Below, one piece after another: positions 16,617-25,206 of a stretch of DNA of 57,300 nt. The stretch comes from an uncultured Collinsella sp. (GTDB lineage: Bacteria; Actinomycetota; Coriobacteriia; Coriobacteriales; Coriobacteriaceae): contig CABRYP010000011.1 of NCBI GenBank assembly GCA_902475245.1, forward strand, positions 1 to 57,300, read 5' to 3'. Positions within the stretch are counted from its first letter, which is position 1. Every line of letters begins with the position of its first letter. Under the pieces are notes generated by a model. The model made no database searches. It worked only from the letters and a program-made list of their open reading frames with translations, and was not told the origin of the DNA. Made by a program: the position numbers and the translations under genes.

Positions 16617-17919
16617 CCTCGCCAGCTGCCTCGCCGCACCTGAGTCCGCATCGTCCACCATCCTCGCCAAGGATCGAACGCTTTCCTGCGACACCCGCCA
16701 AACGGGACTCAACAACAACGCACTTGTGATCGGCCCCTCGGGAGCCGGCAAGACCCGAAACGTCCTCAAGCCCAACCTGCTGCAAATGAACGCAAGCTAC
16801 ATCGTGCTCGACACCAAAGGCACGCTCTGTCGCGAAGTGGGACCCGTGCTGGCAGCCCACGGTTACCGCGTGCAATGTCTCAACTTCGCCGACCTCAACA
16901 CCGTCCCGGCCCTTGCGCCCGGCATCGAGCGCTGCGGCTACAACCCCCTGAGGCACATTCGCCGCAAGGCGGACGGCAGGCCCAACCAGCAGGACATCCT
17001 CTCGGTGGCAAAGGCCATCTGCCCCATCGAGGACAACAACCAGCCTTTTTGGGATCATGCGGCGGCAAACCTGCTGTCGTGTCTTATCGCCTACGTCACC
17101 GAACAGCTACCCGCCGACGAGCAGACGATCAGCTCGGTCATCAAGCTGATCGAGCACCTGCAGGACGGTGCCACGGGTCGATTGTTTGACGACCTGATCA
17201 CGACCGACCCCCAAAGCTATGCCCTCTCGCTATGGCGGCGCTACGCCATTACGCAAAATGCCGAGCGCATGCACGCGAGCATCGTCGGCATCCTTGCCGA
17301 AAAGGTCATGTGTCTGGGATTCGACGGTGCGGCACAGCTCTATCGTGAGTGCCATCAGGTGGGCTTCGCTTCCATGGGACACACCCCCTGCGCCCTGTTT
17401 GTAACCGTGAGCGATATTGACCGCAATCTCGATCCGCTGACCGGCCTCTTTATTTCGCAGGCGTTTATGGGCCTCATACGCGAGGCCGACAAGCAGCCCG
17501 ACGGCAGCCTGCCCGTGCCCGTGCGCTTTATGCTCGACGACTTTGCAAACCTGCAGATTCCCCAGATCGACAACGTGCTCTCGATTATCCGAAGCCGCAA
17601 CATCTGGGCAACGCTGCTGCTGCAGTCGGCCAATCAACTCGATGCGCTCTATGGCGAAGCGCGCGCTCGCTCCATCATGGGCAACTGCGACACGCATCTG
17701 GTGCTGGCGTTCCAGGATCCCGAGAGTGCCCGGGTGTTTTCCGACCGCGCCGACACGCTGCCCAGCACACTTATGGCGACGCCAATCGATCGCTCGTGGC
17801 TCTTTGTGCGCGGTCGTACCCCCGAGCAGGTCGAACGCTTTAGGCTCGAAGACCATCCGCTGTACGGGGAACTGCCCGAAGCGCAGCGAGACACCACGCA
17901 GGTCGAATTAACCCGCTAA
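16609..17919 (+). CDS. VirD4/TraG-family (CD1115-like) ATPase lacking membrane segments
   Basis: 436 residues from the ATG at 16609, with AAGGAGG upstream and an 8-nt overlap with the protease gene. Starting from TLSCDTRQTG it follows the conjugative coupling-protein core: Walker A GPSGAGKT (42-49), SYIVLDTKGTLCREVG, FWDHAAANLLSCLIAY, TALFV-type core strand, and Walker B RFMLDDFANL (306-315), where the family usually has LDEFAN. The two N-terminal transmembrane helices and linker of about 100 residues are absent. No relaxase or type IV secretion genes are present. Either a remnant of a conjugative element or a soluble motor working with the ClpP-like protease. Confidence 0.82.
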   Translation: MPNLASCLAAPESASSTILAKDRTLSCDTRQTGLNNNALVIGPSGAGKTRNVLKPNLLQMNASYIVLDTKGTLCREVGPVLAAHGYRVQCLNFADLNTVPALAPGIERCGYNPLRHIRRKADGRPNQQDILSVAKAICPIEDNNQPFWDHAAANLLSCLIAYVTEQLPADEQTISSVIKLIEHLQDGATGRLFDDLITTDPQSYALSLWRRYAITQNAERMHASIVGILAEKVMCLGFDGAAQLYRECHQVGFASMGHTPCALFVTVSDIDRNLDPLTGLFISQAFMGLIREADKQPDGSLPVPVRFMLDDFANLQIPQIDNVLSIIRSRNIWATLLLQSANQLDALYGEARARSIMGNCDTHLVLAFQDPESARVFSDRADTLPSTLMATPIDRSWLFVRGRTPEQVERFRLEDHPLYGELPEAQRDTTQVELTR

Positions 17920-17956
17920 CAACGCCGCGCAGTCCGCCACATTCGACCGCAAACAG

Positions 17957-17990
17957 CAAGGGCCCGTATCCCAACGGATACGGGCCCCTT
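17957..17990. terminator. Bidirectional terminator between the cassette and pgi
   Basis: Perfect 12-bp stem GGGCCCGTATCC (17960-17971) with its complement (17976-17987), loop CAAC, A-tract left and CTTT right. Serves both converging units. Confidence 0.85.
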
Positions 17991-18019
17991 TCGGCAATGA
18001 CCTATCTCAGCAACAAAGA

Positions 18020-19714
18020 CTACTTGCGGTGAGCGCGGTAGAACTCGATGAGCGCCTGGGTCGAAGCGTCCTGCTCGGCCTTGGCGGCGTCGTCGTGGAA
18101 GGCCGGGGTGATCTGCTTGGCAAGCTGCTTGCCAAGCTCGACGCCCCACTGGTCGTAGGAGTCGATGCCCCAGACCGTGCCCTCGACAAACGTGATGTGC
18201 TCGTACAGGGCGATGAGCTCGCCGAGTGCGAACGGGGTCAGCGTGTCGCCGAAGATCGAGGTCGTCGGACGGTTGCCCTCAAAGCAGCGGGCCGGGACGA
18301 TCTGCTCGGGCGTGCCCTCGGCACGAACCTCGTCGGCTGTCTTGCCAAAGGCGAGTGCCTTGGTCTGGGCCAGGAAGTTGCCCAGGAACAGCTCGTGCAC
18401 GTCCTGACCGCTATCGGTCGCAGGGTTGGCGGTATTGGCGAAGGCGATGAAATCGGCCGGAACCACCACGGTGCCCTGGTGCAGCAGCTGGTAGAAGGCA
18501 TGCTGGCCGTTGGTACCGGGCTCGCCCCAGAAGATCTCACCGGTGTCGGAGGTCACGGCGCTGCCGTCCCAGCGGACATGCTTGCCGTTGGACTCCATGG
18601 TGAGCTGCTGCAGGTAGGCCGGGAAGCGGTGCAGGTACTGGCAGTACGGCAGCACGGCATGGCTCTTGGAACCGAAGAAGTTGACGTACCAGACGTTGAG
18701 CAGACCCATCAGCGCGACGGCATTGTTCTCGAGCGGCGTGTTGCAGAAGTACTCGTCGATGGCGTGGAAGCCCTCAAGGAACTGCTGGAAACGCTCGGGG
18801 CCGAGCACGACGATCAGCGACAGGCCCACGGCGGAGTCGACGGAGTAGCGGCCGCCGACCCAATTCCAGAAACCAAAGGCGTTGGCGGGGTCGATGCCGA
18901 AGGCCTCGACCTTCTCGAGTGCGGTGGAAACGGCGACGAAGTGCTTTGCCACGGCCTCGGCGTTCTGCTCATCGGAGCCATCGATGGCGCCCTGAGCCTT
19001 GAGCTGCTCGAGCATCCAGGTCTTGACCTCGCGGGCGTTGGTGAGGGTCTCGAGCGTGGTGAAGGTCTTGGAGACGATAATCACGAGCGTGGTCTCGGGA
19101 TCCAAACCCTTGAGCTTCTCGGCCTGGTCGTTGGGATCGATGTTGGAGATATAGCGGCAATCAATACCGGCGTCGGCATAGGGACGCAGGGCCTCGTAAG
19201 CCATGACCGGGCCCAGGTCGGAGCCGCCGATGCCGATGGACACCAGGTGCTCGATCTTTTTGCCGGTAACACCCTTCCACTCACCGGAGCGCACGCGCTC
19301 GGCGAAGGCATACATGCGGTCGAGGACCTCGTGCACGTCGGCGACGACATCCTGGCCGTCAACGATGAGCTGGCCCTTCTCGCTTGCCGGGCGGCGCAGC
19401 GCGGTGTGCAGGACGGCGCGGTCCTCGGTGGTGTTGATGTGCTCGCCGGAGAACATGGCGTCGCGGCGCTCCTCGAGCTTCACTTCGCGGGCAAGATCGC
19501 ACAGCAGCCTGACGGTCTCATCGGTCACCAGGTTCTTCGACAGATCGAAGTGCAGGTCACCGGCGTCAAAGCTCAGCTTGTTCACGCGCTCGGCATCGGC
19601 GGCGAACCAGGCCTTGAGGTCGATACCTTCGGCCTCGAGCTTCTCTTGATGAGCCTCGAGTGCCTTCCAAGCGGCAGTCGACGTAGCATCGATAGGTGCG
19701 GCAACAGTTGCCAT
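18020..19714 (-). CDS. pgi: Glucose-6-phosphate isomerase
   Basis: 564 residues from the ATG at 19714 (GAGGAGG upstream). It interconverts glucose 6-phosphate and fructose 6-phosphate. Family motifs: VSIGIGGSDLGP, SKTFTTLETLTN for the phosphate site, GGRYSVDSAVGL, the catalytic Glu region GEIFWGEPGTNGQHAFYQLLHQG, and the signature DSYDQWGVELGKQLA near the C-terminus with the catalytic Lys. A monocistronic gene with the terminator at 17957-17990; it would also consume glucose 6-phosphate released by the FrlB-like enzyme. Confidence 0.97.
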   Translation of the reverse strand: MATVAAPIDATSTAAWKALEAHQEKLEAEGIDLKAWFAADAERVNKLSFDAGDLHFDLSKNLVTDETVRLLCDLAREVKLEERRDAMFSGEHINTTEDRAVLHTALRRPASEKGQLIVDGQDVVADVHEVLDRMYAFAERVRSGEWKGVTGKKIEHLVSIGIGGSDLGPVMAYEALRPYADAGIDCRYISNIDPNDQAEKLKGLDPETTLVIIVSKTFTTLETLTNAREVKTWMLEQLKAQGAIDGSDEQNAEAVAKHFVAVSTALEKVEAFGIDPANAFGFWNWVGGRYSVDSAVGLSLIVVLGPERFQQFLEGFHAIDEYFCNTPLENNAVALMGLLNVWYVNFFGSKSHAVLPYCQYLHRFPAYLQQLTMESNGKHVRWDGSAVTSDTGEIFWGEPGTNGQHAFYQLLHQGTVVVPADFIAFANTANPATDSGQDVHELFLGNFLAQTKALAFGKTADEVRAEGTPEQIVPARCFEGNRPTTSIFGDTLTPFALGELIALYEHITFVEGTVWGIDSYDQWGVELGKQLAKQITPAFHDDAAKAEQDASTQALIEFYRAHRK

Positions 19715-19854
19715 AGAGTCCTCCTCAGCATACGGGCGCACGCCTCCATGCGCCCGGACATTCAGATGCCACTATTCTAGCGCAGGTCAAGACTATAATC
19801 AGCGAGCGTTGCCAATCGGCCCCCAAACGGCAACCGACCAAAAAGGGACAGGTT

Positions 19855-19914
19855 TTGACGATGTCCGCGCAAGCCGGTATTATCGAACATGTATTCGATA
19901 AGAACATGTGTTTG
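19855..19914 (+). promoter_or_regulatory. SOS promoter: TTGACG/TATTAT plus two tandem LexA-type boxes
   Basis: TTGACG (19855-19860), 17 nt, TATTAT (19878-19883). Immediately after the -10 come CGAACATGTATTCG (19884-19897) and AGAACATGTGTTTG (19901-19914), matching CGAAC-N4-GTTCG at 9/10 and 8/10 fixed positions, centres 17 bp apart. This also shows that the real translation start lies downstream of 19914. Confidence 0.75.
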
Positions 19915-19926
19915 ATGGGAGGACGC

Positions 19927-21432
19927 GTGGGGCACGAGCGTCACACCTACATCTGCATCGACCTTAAGACGTTCTATGCCAGCGTCGAGTGCGTCGACCG
20001 AGGCCTCGACCCCCTCACTACGCGCCTGGTCGTTGCCGACGAATCGCGCGGACGAACGACCATCTGTCTCGCCATCACGCAGGCTATGAAGGACCTCGGA
20101 ATACACAACCGCTGCCGTCTGTTCGAGATTCCCGACGGCATCGACTACATCAAGGCCGTACCGCGTATGCAGCACTACATGGAGGTGTCGGCGCAAATCT
20201 ACGGCATCTATCTGGAATACGTCAGCCCCCAGGACGTGCACGTCTACTCAATTGACGAGTGCTTTATCGACGTGACGCCCTATCTGGACCTCTATCACAC
20301 CGATGCGAAAGGGTTCGCCTGCATGTTGCGCGATGAGGTCTTGACGCGCACCGGCATCACGGCGACGGTCGGCATCGGCCCCAACCTATTCCAGGCCAAG
20401 GTTGCACTTGATATCACCGCCAAGCACGTGCCCAGTCGCATCGGCAAACTCGACGATGAGGTCTTTCGCAAGGAGATCTGGCCCCATCGCCCCATCACCG
20501 ACATCTGGGGCATCGGCCCCGGCGTGGCGGCCCGTCTCGAGAAATACGGTGTCTATGACCTGATGGGCGTCGCCGCACTCGACGAGAACCTGCTCTACGA
20601 CGAACTCGGCGTTAATGCCGAATATCTCATCGACCACGCCTTCGGGCGCGAGCCGACAACCATCGCCGATATCCAAGCCTATCGCCCGCAGGCAACCTCA
20701 ACTACCACAGGACAGGTGCTCTCGAAAGGCTATGCCTATGAACAGGCCTACACCGTCTTGCGCGAGATGGTCGACAACGCTGTGCTGGACTTAGTCGATA
20801 AGCACGTGGTGTGCAACAGTATCTCGCTCTTTGTAGGCTACGCGAGCGAGCGCGCCGACATACGCCGCCTCGACGCCAGCGGCACAGCACAATATGTAGA
20901 CGGATGCGGGCATTTGCGTTCGAGCACGTCGAGCATCGAACCCGCCGCAACCGACGGCCCCGAGCTCACGCCCCGCGCGCCCAAGCCCGTCCAACGCGAC
21001 GACGAACGCCGACGTTTGGTGCGAGAGGCACAGGCGATTGACGGCATCTTTGTGGGCGAACACGGCGGCAAGCCGCGTGGTGGCTATGCCGCGCTCTTTG
21101 CGCACTCCAACGCCTCGCGCAAGCTGCCCGAGCGCACCAATTCGTTTAAGAAGATCATGGGCTATTTCGATGAGCTCTGGGCGCAGACTGTCGATCCCAA
21201 ACGACCGGTCAAGCGCATCAACCTGGGATTTGGCAACCTCATGCCCGAGGAATTTACCACTATCGACCTGTTCAGCGATGTTAAGGCCGATGAGCGCGAG
21301 CGCGACCTGGCGCGCGCTGTCCTGGCCGTGAAGGGCAAGTACGGCAAGAACGCGCTCGTCAAGGGATTAAGCTTCACCGCCGGCGCCACCGCACGCGAAC
21401 GCAACGATCAGGTAGGAGGACATCGTGCCTAA
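19927..21432 (+). CDS. Y-family DNA polymerase (UmuC/DinB-like, SOS-regulated)
   Basis: 501 residues from a GTG at 19927 with GGGAGG upstream; a longer frame from 19855 would include the promoter and operators. Catalytic motifs: IDLKTFYASVE (11-21) and YSIDECFIDV (107-116) supply the metal-binding acids, followed by the helix-hairpin-helix region IWGIGPGVAARLEKYGV and little-finger domain. The protein is longer than DinB, with an extra Arg/Pro-rich stretch near residue 350. It overlaps the YolD-like gene by 8 nt. Expected role: error-prone translesion synthesis after DNA damage. Confidence 0.9.
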   Translation: MGHERHTYICIDLKTFYASVECVDRGLDPLTTRLVVADESRGRTTICLAITQAMKDLGIHNRCRLFEIPDGIDYIKAVPRMQHYMEVSAQIYGIYLEYVSPQDVHVYSIDECFIDVTPYLDLYHTDAKGFACMLRDEVLTRTGITATVGIGPNLFQAKVALDITAKHVPSRIGKLDDEVFRKEIWPHRPITDIWGIGPGVAARLEKYGVYDLMGVAALDENLLYDELGVNAEYLIDHAFGREPTTIADIQAYRPQATSTTTGQVLSKGYAYEQAYTVLREMVDNAVLDLVDKHVVCNSISLFVGYASERADIRRLDASGTAQYVDGCGHLRSSTSSIEPAATDGPELTPRAPKPVQRDDERRRLVREAQAIDGIFVGEHGGKPRGGYAALFAHSNASRKLPERTNSFKKIMGYFDELWAQTVDPKRPVKRINLGFGNLMPEEFTTIDLFSDVKADERERDLARAVLAVKGKYGKNALVKGLSFTAGATARERNDQVGGHRA

Positions 21433-21850
21433 GTCCCAACAACAGCCGATGCGGCCACCGACGCCTTTTGAACGTCTAGCGGACCCCGAGGGAAGACGTC
21501 GCTCCTCCGACCCCAAGCTCACCGCCAACGGCGCCGTCCGCGCCGGCCGTGCCGCGCAGTTTATGCCCTTTGCCGCCCTCACGGGATACTACGAGCTCGT
21601 GCGCAAACAAGAAATCACTGTTGAGCCCAAATGCGAACTCACGGAAGAAAAAGCCCTCGAGCTTTCGAAAAAGCTCGAGGGCCTCAAACGCGGCGACTTG
21701 GTGCGCGTCACCTATTACGATATGTACGGCTATCGTAGCCGCACGGGCATCCTCGACGAAGTGCTACCCGCATTCAAGCTGCTCAAACTCAGGGATATCG
21801 CCATCAACTTCGACGACATCCAAGGCATCGAGCTGCGTGGTCGAGCCTAG
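21425..21850 (+). CDS. YolD-like protein, partner of the Y-family polymerase
   Basis: 141 residues from a GTG at 21425 (GGAGGA upstream), overlapping the polymerase stop by 8 nt. The hallmark is RAGRAAQFMPFAALTGYYE; the C-terminal half (GDLVRVTYYDMYGYRSRTGIL, FDDIQGIEL) is a small beta domain. YolD-like proteins are regularly encoded beside UvrX/UmuC-type polymerases. The mechanism is unknown; a processivity or docking role is assumed. Its stop TAG shares CTAG with the stop of the converging surface-protein gene. Confidence 0.82.
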   Translation: MPKSQQQPMRPPTPFERLADPEGRRRSSDPKLTANGAVRAGRAAQFMPFAALTGYYELVRKQEITVEPKCELTEEKALELSKKLEGLKRGDLVRVTYYDMYGYRSRTGILDEVLPAFKLLKLRDIAINFDDIQGIELRGRA

Positions 21851-24375
21851 CGACGAGAACGCTTGCGCAAGACGAGAGCAATGCCAAGCACTGCGGCAGC
21901 TGCAACCAGCAATCCCAAGACCAGCGTGAGGGTCGAGTCGCCAGCGTGAGGCAGCGAGCCGTCCTTCGGAGTCTTCTTAGTGGTCGTCGAAACGGTCGTC
22001 GTGGTGCTGCTCGACTGGCCGTTGCCGCCCGTCTGGCTGCCACCAGGCTGATCGCCGCCACCCGGCTGCGAAGGATTGGTGGGTTCCGTCGGATCCGGAG
22101 TACCGGGATCAATCGGATTCTCAGAATTCTCCTTGCGCTGGATCCAAACCTGGCAGCCATTGAACGGGTTGGCGGTACCGAGGCACAGACCCTGGTTGGT
22201 CACCGCAAAGGTGCGCAGACCATGGTTATACGGATCGTTAAAGCCATTGGTCGTCAGCGTCGTAAAGTTCACGCCGTCCTCGGTCACATACATATCAAAG
22301 CCACGCTCGGCATTGCGAAGGTAAGACATGCACGTAAGGACACTCTGCAGCTTCTTGAGGTTCTCCTTACTCAGCAGCTTATCGAGCGCATCCTGAATAT
22401 CGCCCGGCAGCTCGGTGCCATAGGCATCCTCGTACTGCTGCTTCAGGCTCTCATAGCTATCGAGCATGTCCTGATACTGGTCGGCAAAGGACTTGAAGTA
22501 CGCGATCTCGCCATCGATCTTCTGGACGTAAGCGGCGTCGTCCTCAACGTCCTGGGACATCGTCGCGGCCTGATCGCAAAGGTCGCCCGCGGAATCCTCC
22601 AGCGCATCGCTCAGGTCGCCAAAGCCCTTAGCGACCTCGGTCTTCTCGTCATCGGCCTCGACGGCCTCAGCCTTCTCGTCATCGACCTCGACGGCCTCGT
22701 TTGAATCATCGTCCGCAAGCGTGTTCACGGGAACGATGGGGTCGTCAGGCGATTTCTTGTCGAGCAGGTGATCGAGCAGGTCCCTAAGGCGCTGAACCTG
22801 AGAGTTCCACTCCTCGGGCGTCATATCGATAATGTCGCCATTGGAGAACTGGCCGATCGGCTCAAGCAGGCTCGCGGTATCAAAGGTACCGATATACAGC
22901 TTGCCGTCGAACTTCTGCATGCGCCAAATGTACTGGTTCTCGTTTCGGCCAAAGCCCGAAGCCAGGCCGGAAATACCGCCCTCGGGGAACATGTCGGTGG
23001 GATCGCCAACAACGAGCTCCATGTTCTCGTTCTTGTCCATGCGATAGATGTTGACCGACTGCTCAAGATTGGCATTCACAAACGAGCAGTCAACGCCGCC
23101 CATGCCGCTCTTGCCGCCCTCTTCGGTGTTGGATTTGTTGAACAGGATGCGCTCGAGGGCAATCTCCTCGTCGTTATATTCACCGATATAGAGGTAGTCG
23201 TTGTAGACGATGAGGTTGGCAGCGCCAGAACGGGTGCGGGCAGGATCGATGCCAAAGCAGTACTTTGCACCGTCCGTCTCCTGATCGCCAACAATGGGAG
23301 TCCACGAATAGCTGCCGTCGGCGTTCTTGTCGCCACGGACCATGGCGAACGACTGCATGGAATTATCATCGGGAGCGTTCTCAGGCGTACCGGTGCAAAT
23401 GGTCGCATAGAGATGGCCATTGTACGAGACCATATCCCAAATGGCACCGCCGTAGATGCTGTCCTGATAGCGAATCGCCGGATAGTTAAACAGCGTGCCC
23501 GAGTTGGCAATCTCGGTGAAGCTGTCCTGGCCCTTCGACGGGTCAGACGACGTCAGGATTGTCGACACAAAGTTACCGGCCGCGTCTTTACCCACATTAC
23601 TGATGACGAGCTGGCCATCATGGACGCACATGCCGCGGATACCGGTAGAAATGCCCTGCTTGTAGGCAGCACCGTAATCCTGCATGCTCGAAAGGCCCTT
23701 ATAGACAACTTTGAACTCGTCCGTCTTAGGATCGATCTCATATACAGCAGGCAGGCCGCTTTTGCCGCCATTGGTTCTGACGCTGCCGCAGAAATAAAGC
23801 TTGCCCTTATAGCTCACGGCATTGCGGAACAAAGGAGCGACGCCGTTGAGCGAATCAGAGAGCAGCAGCTTGGTCTCACCGGTCTTGGTATTGATCTTGA
23901 CCAAGATGCCGCCGCTGTCCTTGTCGGCCGTGCCGTCCTCCTTCTGCTGTCCATAGAAGAAGGTGCCGTTAAACATGGCCTCCAGCGTCAGGCGCATGGT
24001 CTCGGCATCAAAGGAATCGCCCAGCGTGCCGTTCATGAGCGTCAGCGTGTTGCCCATCGCCGCATAGCAGGTGCCCACATAAAGCCAGTCACCATAGCTC
24101 GCAGCCGCCCAAGTGTAGCTCTGGCCGCGATCGCCTTCGTTGTTGGCCGTATTACCATCGGCGCCCGGAACGGCAACGGCACCGTTACCCTGGTAGTCGA
24201 CGATGCCATCCGGCTGCGACGTTCCTACCGTAGGATGCGAGAGCTTCTCAAAGGAATACCCATTTCCCGCATTGTAGGTAACGGCACCCGAAGCGTCTTC
24301 GGCATGCGCCGGCAGCGGCGATACCAAGATAGCGGCAAGCGCTGCCACCAAGCCAAGTGCTCCCACTCGTCTCAT
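21847..24375 (-). CDS. Large secreted, wall/membrane-anchored protein with an LPxTG-like tail
   Basis: 842 residues. Signal peptide at 1-25 (MRRVGALGL... PAHA). The body, residues 30-530, resembles a beta-propeller-like reporter of repeated KLYI/YLYVGTY-type strands (for example DYLYIGEYND and GKLYIGTFD). An acidic linker with near-repeats (EVDDEKAEAVEADDEK) and a coiled-coil region precede a final propeller-like section, a Pro/Gly/Thr-rich spacer and LPHAG-membrane-KRSRR. The tail has sortase-signal architecture, with Ala replacing Thr in LPxTG. Function unknown; extracellular display is likely. Confidence 0.75.
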   Translation of the reverse strand: MRRVGALGLVAALAAILVSPLPAHAEDASGAVTYNAGNGYSFEKLSHPTVGTSQPDGIVDYQGNGAVAVPGADGNTANNEGDRGQSYTWAAASYGDWLYVGTCYAAMGNTLTLMNGTLGDSFDAETMRLTLEAMFNGTFFYGQQKEDGTADKDSGGILVKINTKTGETKLLLSDSLNGVAPLFRNAVSYKGKLYFCGSVRTNGGKSGLPAVYEIDPKTDEFKVVYKGLSSMQDYGAAYKQGISTGIRGMCVHDGQLVISNVGKDAAGNFVSTILTSSDPSKGQDSFTEIANSGTLFNYPAIRYQDSIYGGAIWDMVSYNGHLYATICTGTPENAPDDNSMQSFAMVRGDKNADGSYSWTPIVGDQETDGAKYCFGIDPARTRSGAANLIVYNDYLYIGEYNDEEIALERILFNKSNTEEGGKSGMGGVDCSFVNANLEQSVNIYRMDKNENMELVVGDPTDMFPEGGISGLASGFGRNENQYIWRMQKFDGKLYIGTFDTASLLEPIGQFSNGDIIDMTPEEWNSQVQRLRDLLDHLLDKKSPDDPIVPVNTLADDDSNEAVEVDDEKAEAVEADDEKTEVAKGFGDLSDALEDSAGDLCDQAATMSQDVEDDAAYVQKIDGEIAYFKSFADQYQDMLDSYESLKQQYEDAYGTELPGDIQDALDKLLSKENLKKLQSVLTCMSYLRNAERGFDMYVTEDGVNFTTLTTNGFNDPYNHGLRTFAVTNQGLCLGTANPFNGCQVWIQRKENSENPIDPGTPDPTEPTNPSQPGGGDQPGGSQTGGNGQSSSTTTTVSTTTKKTPKDGSLPHAGDSTLTLVLGLLVAAAAVLGIALVLRKRSRR

Positions 24376-24648
24376 AAGGCTATAACCTCCCCTGTCCTAA
24401 AGCCCAGCTTTAGCATTCTTCATTTCTGTCCACGGTTAATTGCAATCTGAGCACAGCAATAATCAGCGTATAAATATACACCTGTAATTTTTTGGACGGG
24501 TTAATAGATGCTCGATTGGTAGCGAATTCCGCGCAAACCGTCACCAAACTCCACTTTTGCCGCATCTAAAGGTTATTTTTTGCGCAAATTTTTGGATGTC
24601 GATAGTCACAATGAGCAGGAGGCCGGTATCCACCGGAGAGGGCAACAC

Positions 24649-25032
24649 CTACATTTTCATAACGTAATAGCCCGCGCCCCTCACCGCCGTCTCGAGTGTG
24701 TCGCGATCAACCGGGAGCTTCGAGCGTACGCGTGCTGTGTGGTCCGCATACGTCACCGTAGCCCACACGCCGTCCAACGCATTGAGGGCATTGGCTACAT
24801 TCTGAGCGCAGCCGTCACAGCTCATGCCGCCGATGAGCAGCTCATCGCTATAGGGGTAGTGGGACGGATCGGTATCCGAAACCACTACCTTCTTGGCCTT
24901 CTTGCCGCTCGCGCCATCGCTGCAACAACTCTTCCCGTGTGTCGAAGCGGCAATGCGACGCAGTCCAAAAAACATGCCGACGGCAATGACGGCCAGCACG
25001 ATGAGATTCGCAGGGTTGAGCAAGTCACTCAT
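24649..25032 (-). CDS. Membrane-anchored heavy-metal-associated (HMA) domain protein
   Basis: 127 residues from the ATG at 25032 (AAGGGA upstream). A single N-terminal membrane segment (NLIVLAVIAVGMFFGL) is followed by a Cys-pair/basic linker (KSCCSDGASGKKAKK) and an HMA domain with the metal loop GGMSCDGCAQNV, where two Cys bind Cu(I) or another soft metal. It resembles a copper chaperone tethered to the membrane. No CopA ATPase is in the window. A CsoR-like box lies 29 nt upstream. Confidence 0.85.
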   Translation of the reverse strand: MSDLLNPANLIVLAVIAVGMFFGLRRIAASTHGKSCCSDGASGKKAKKVVVSDTDPSHYPYSDELLIGGMSCDGCAQNVANALNALDGVWATVTYADHTARVRSKLPVDRDTLETAVRGAGYYVMKM

Positions 25033-25060
25033 GCGTTTCCCTTTCAAGTAGCCCTATCTA

Positions 25061-25079
25061 GATACCCCCATGGGGTGTC
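25061..25079 (-). promoter_or_regulatory. CsoR-like copper operator
   Basis: GATACCCC-CAT-GGGGTGTC, an inverted repeat with one mismatch that fits the known CsoR pattern of ATACCCC...GGGGTAT. It lies just upstream of the HMA gene. Confidence 0.55.
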
Positions 25080-25140
25080 CCCATCTTAACCCAAAATCAT
25101 GTCCGTTCGGTCAATTAGTTTCCCTCTTCAAACTTTTTTG

Positions 25141-25188
25141 TTGACCATGGTTTACTTTCATGTATAAGTTTTCCTAGGCTAACAGGTT
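25141..25188 (+). promoter_or_regulatory. Promoter of the DUF3793/flavodoxin operon with possible DtxR-type site
   Basis: TTGACC (25141-25146), 16 nt, TATAAG (25163-25168). Just after it CTAGGCTAAC (about 25173-25182) matches the TAGSCTAAC core of DtxR/IdeR boxes, but the flanks do not. The promoter is reasonable; the metal-regulator site is a weak match. Confidence 0.4.
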
Positions 25189-25206
25189 AAATCCGTAAGG
25201 AGCGCC

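Noticed and set aside
14558..17919. Complete integrative conjugative element
   Set aside because: No integrase, relaxase, VirB4 or attachment repeats visible; only the VirD4-like gene is conjugation-related.
18029..19780. 583-codon frame opposite pgi
   Set aside because: Shadow of pgi; no ribosome site and Val/Gly/Leu-biased composition.
22768..24450. 560-codon frame opposite the surface protein
   Set aside because: Antisense shadow; the minus-strand protein has a signal peptide, spacer and anchor.
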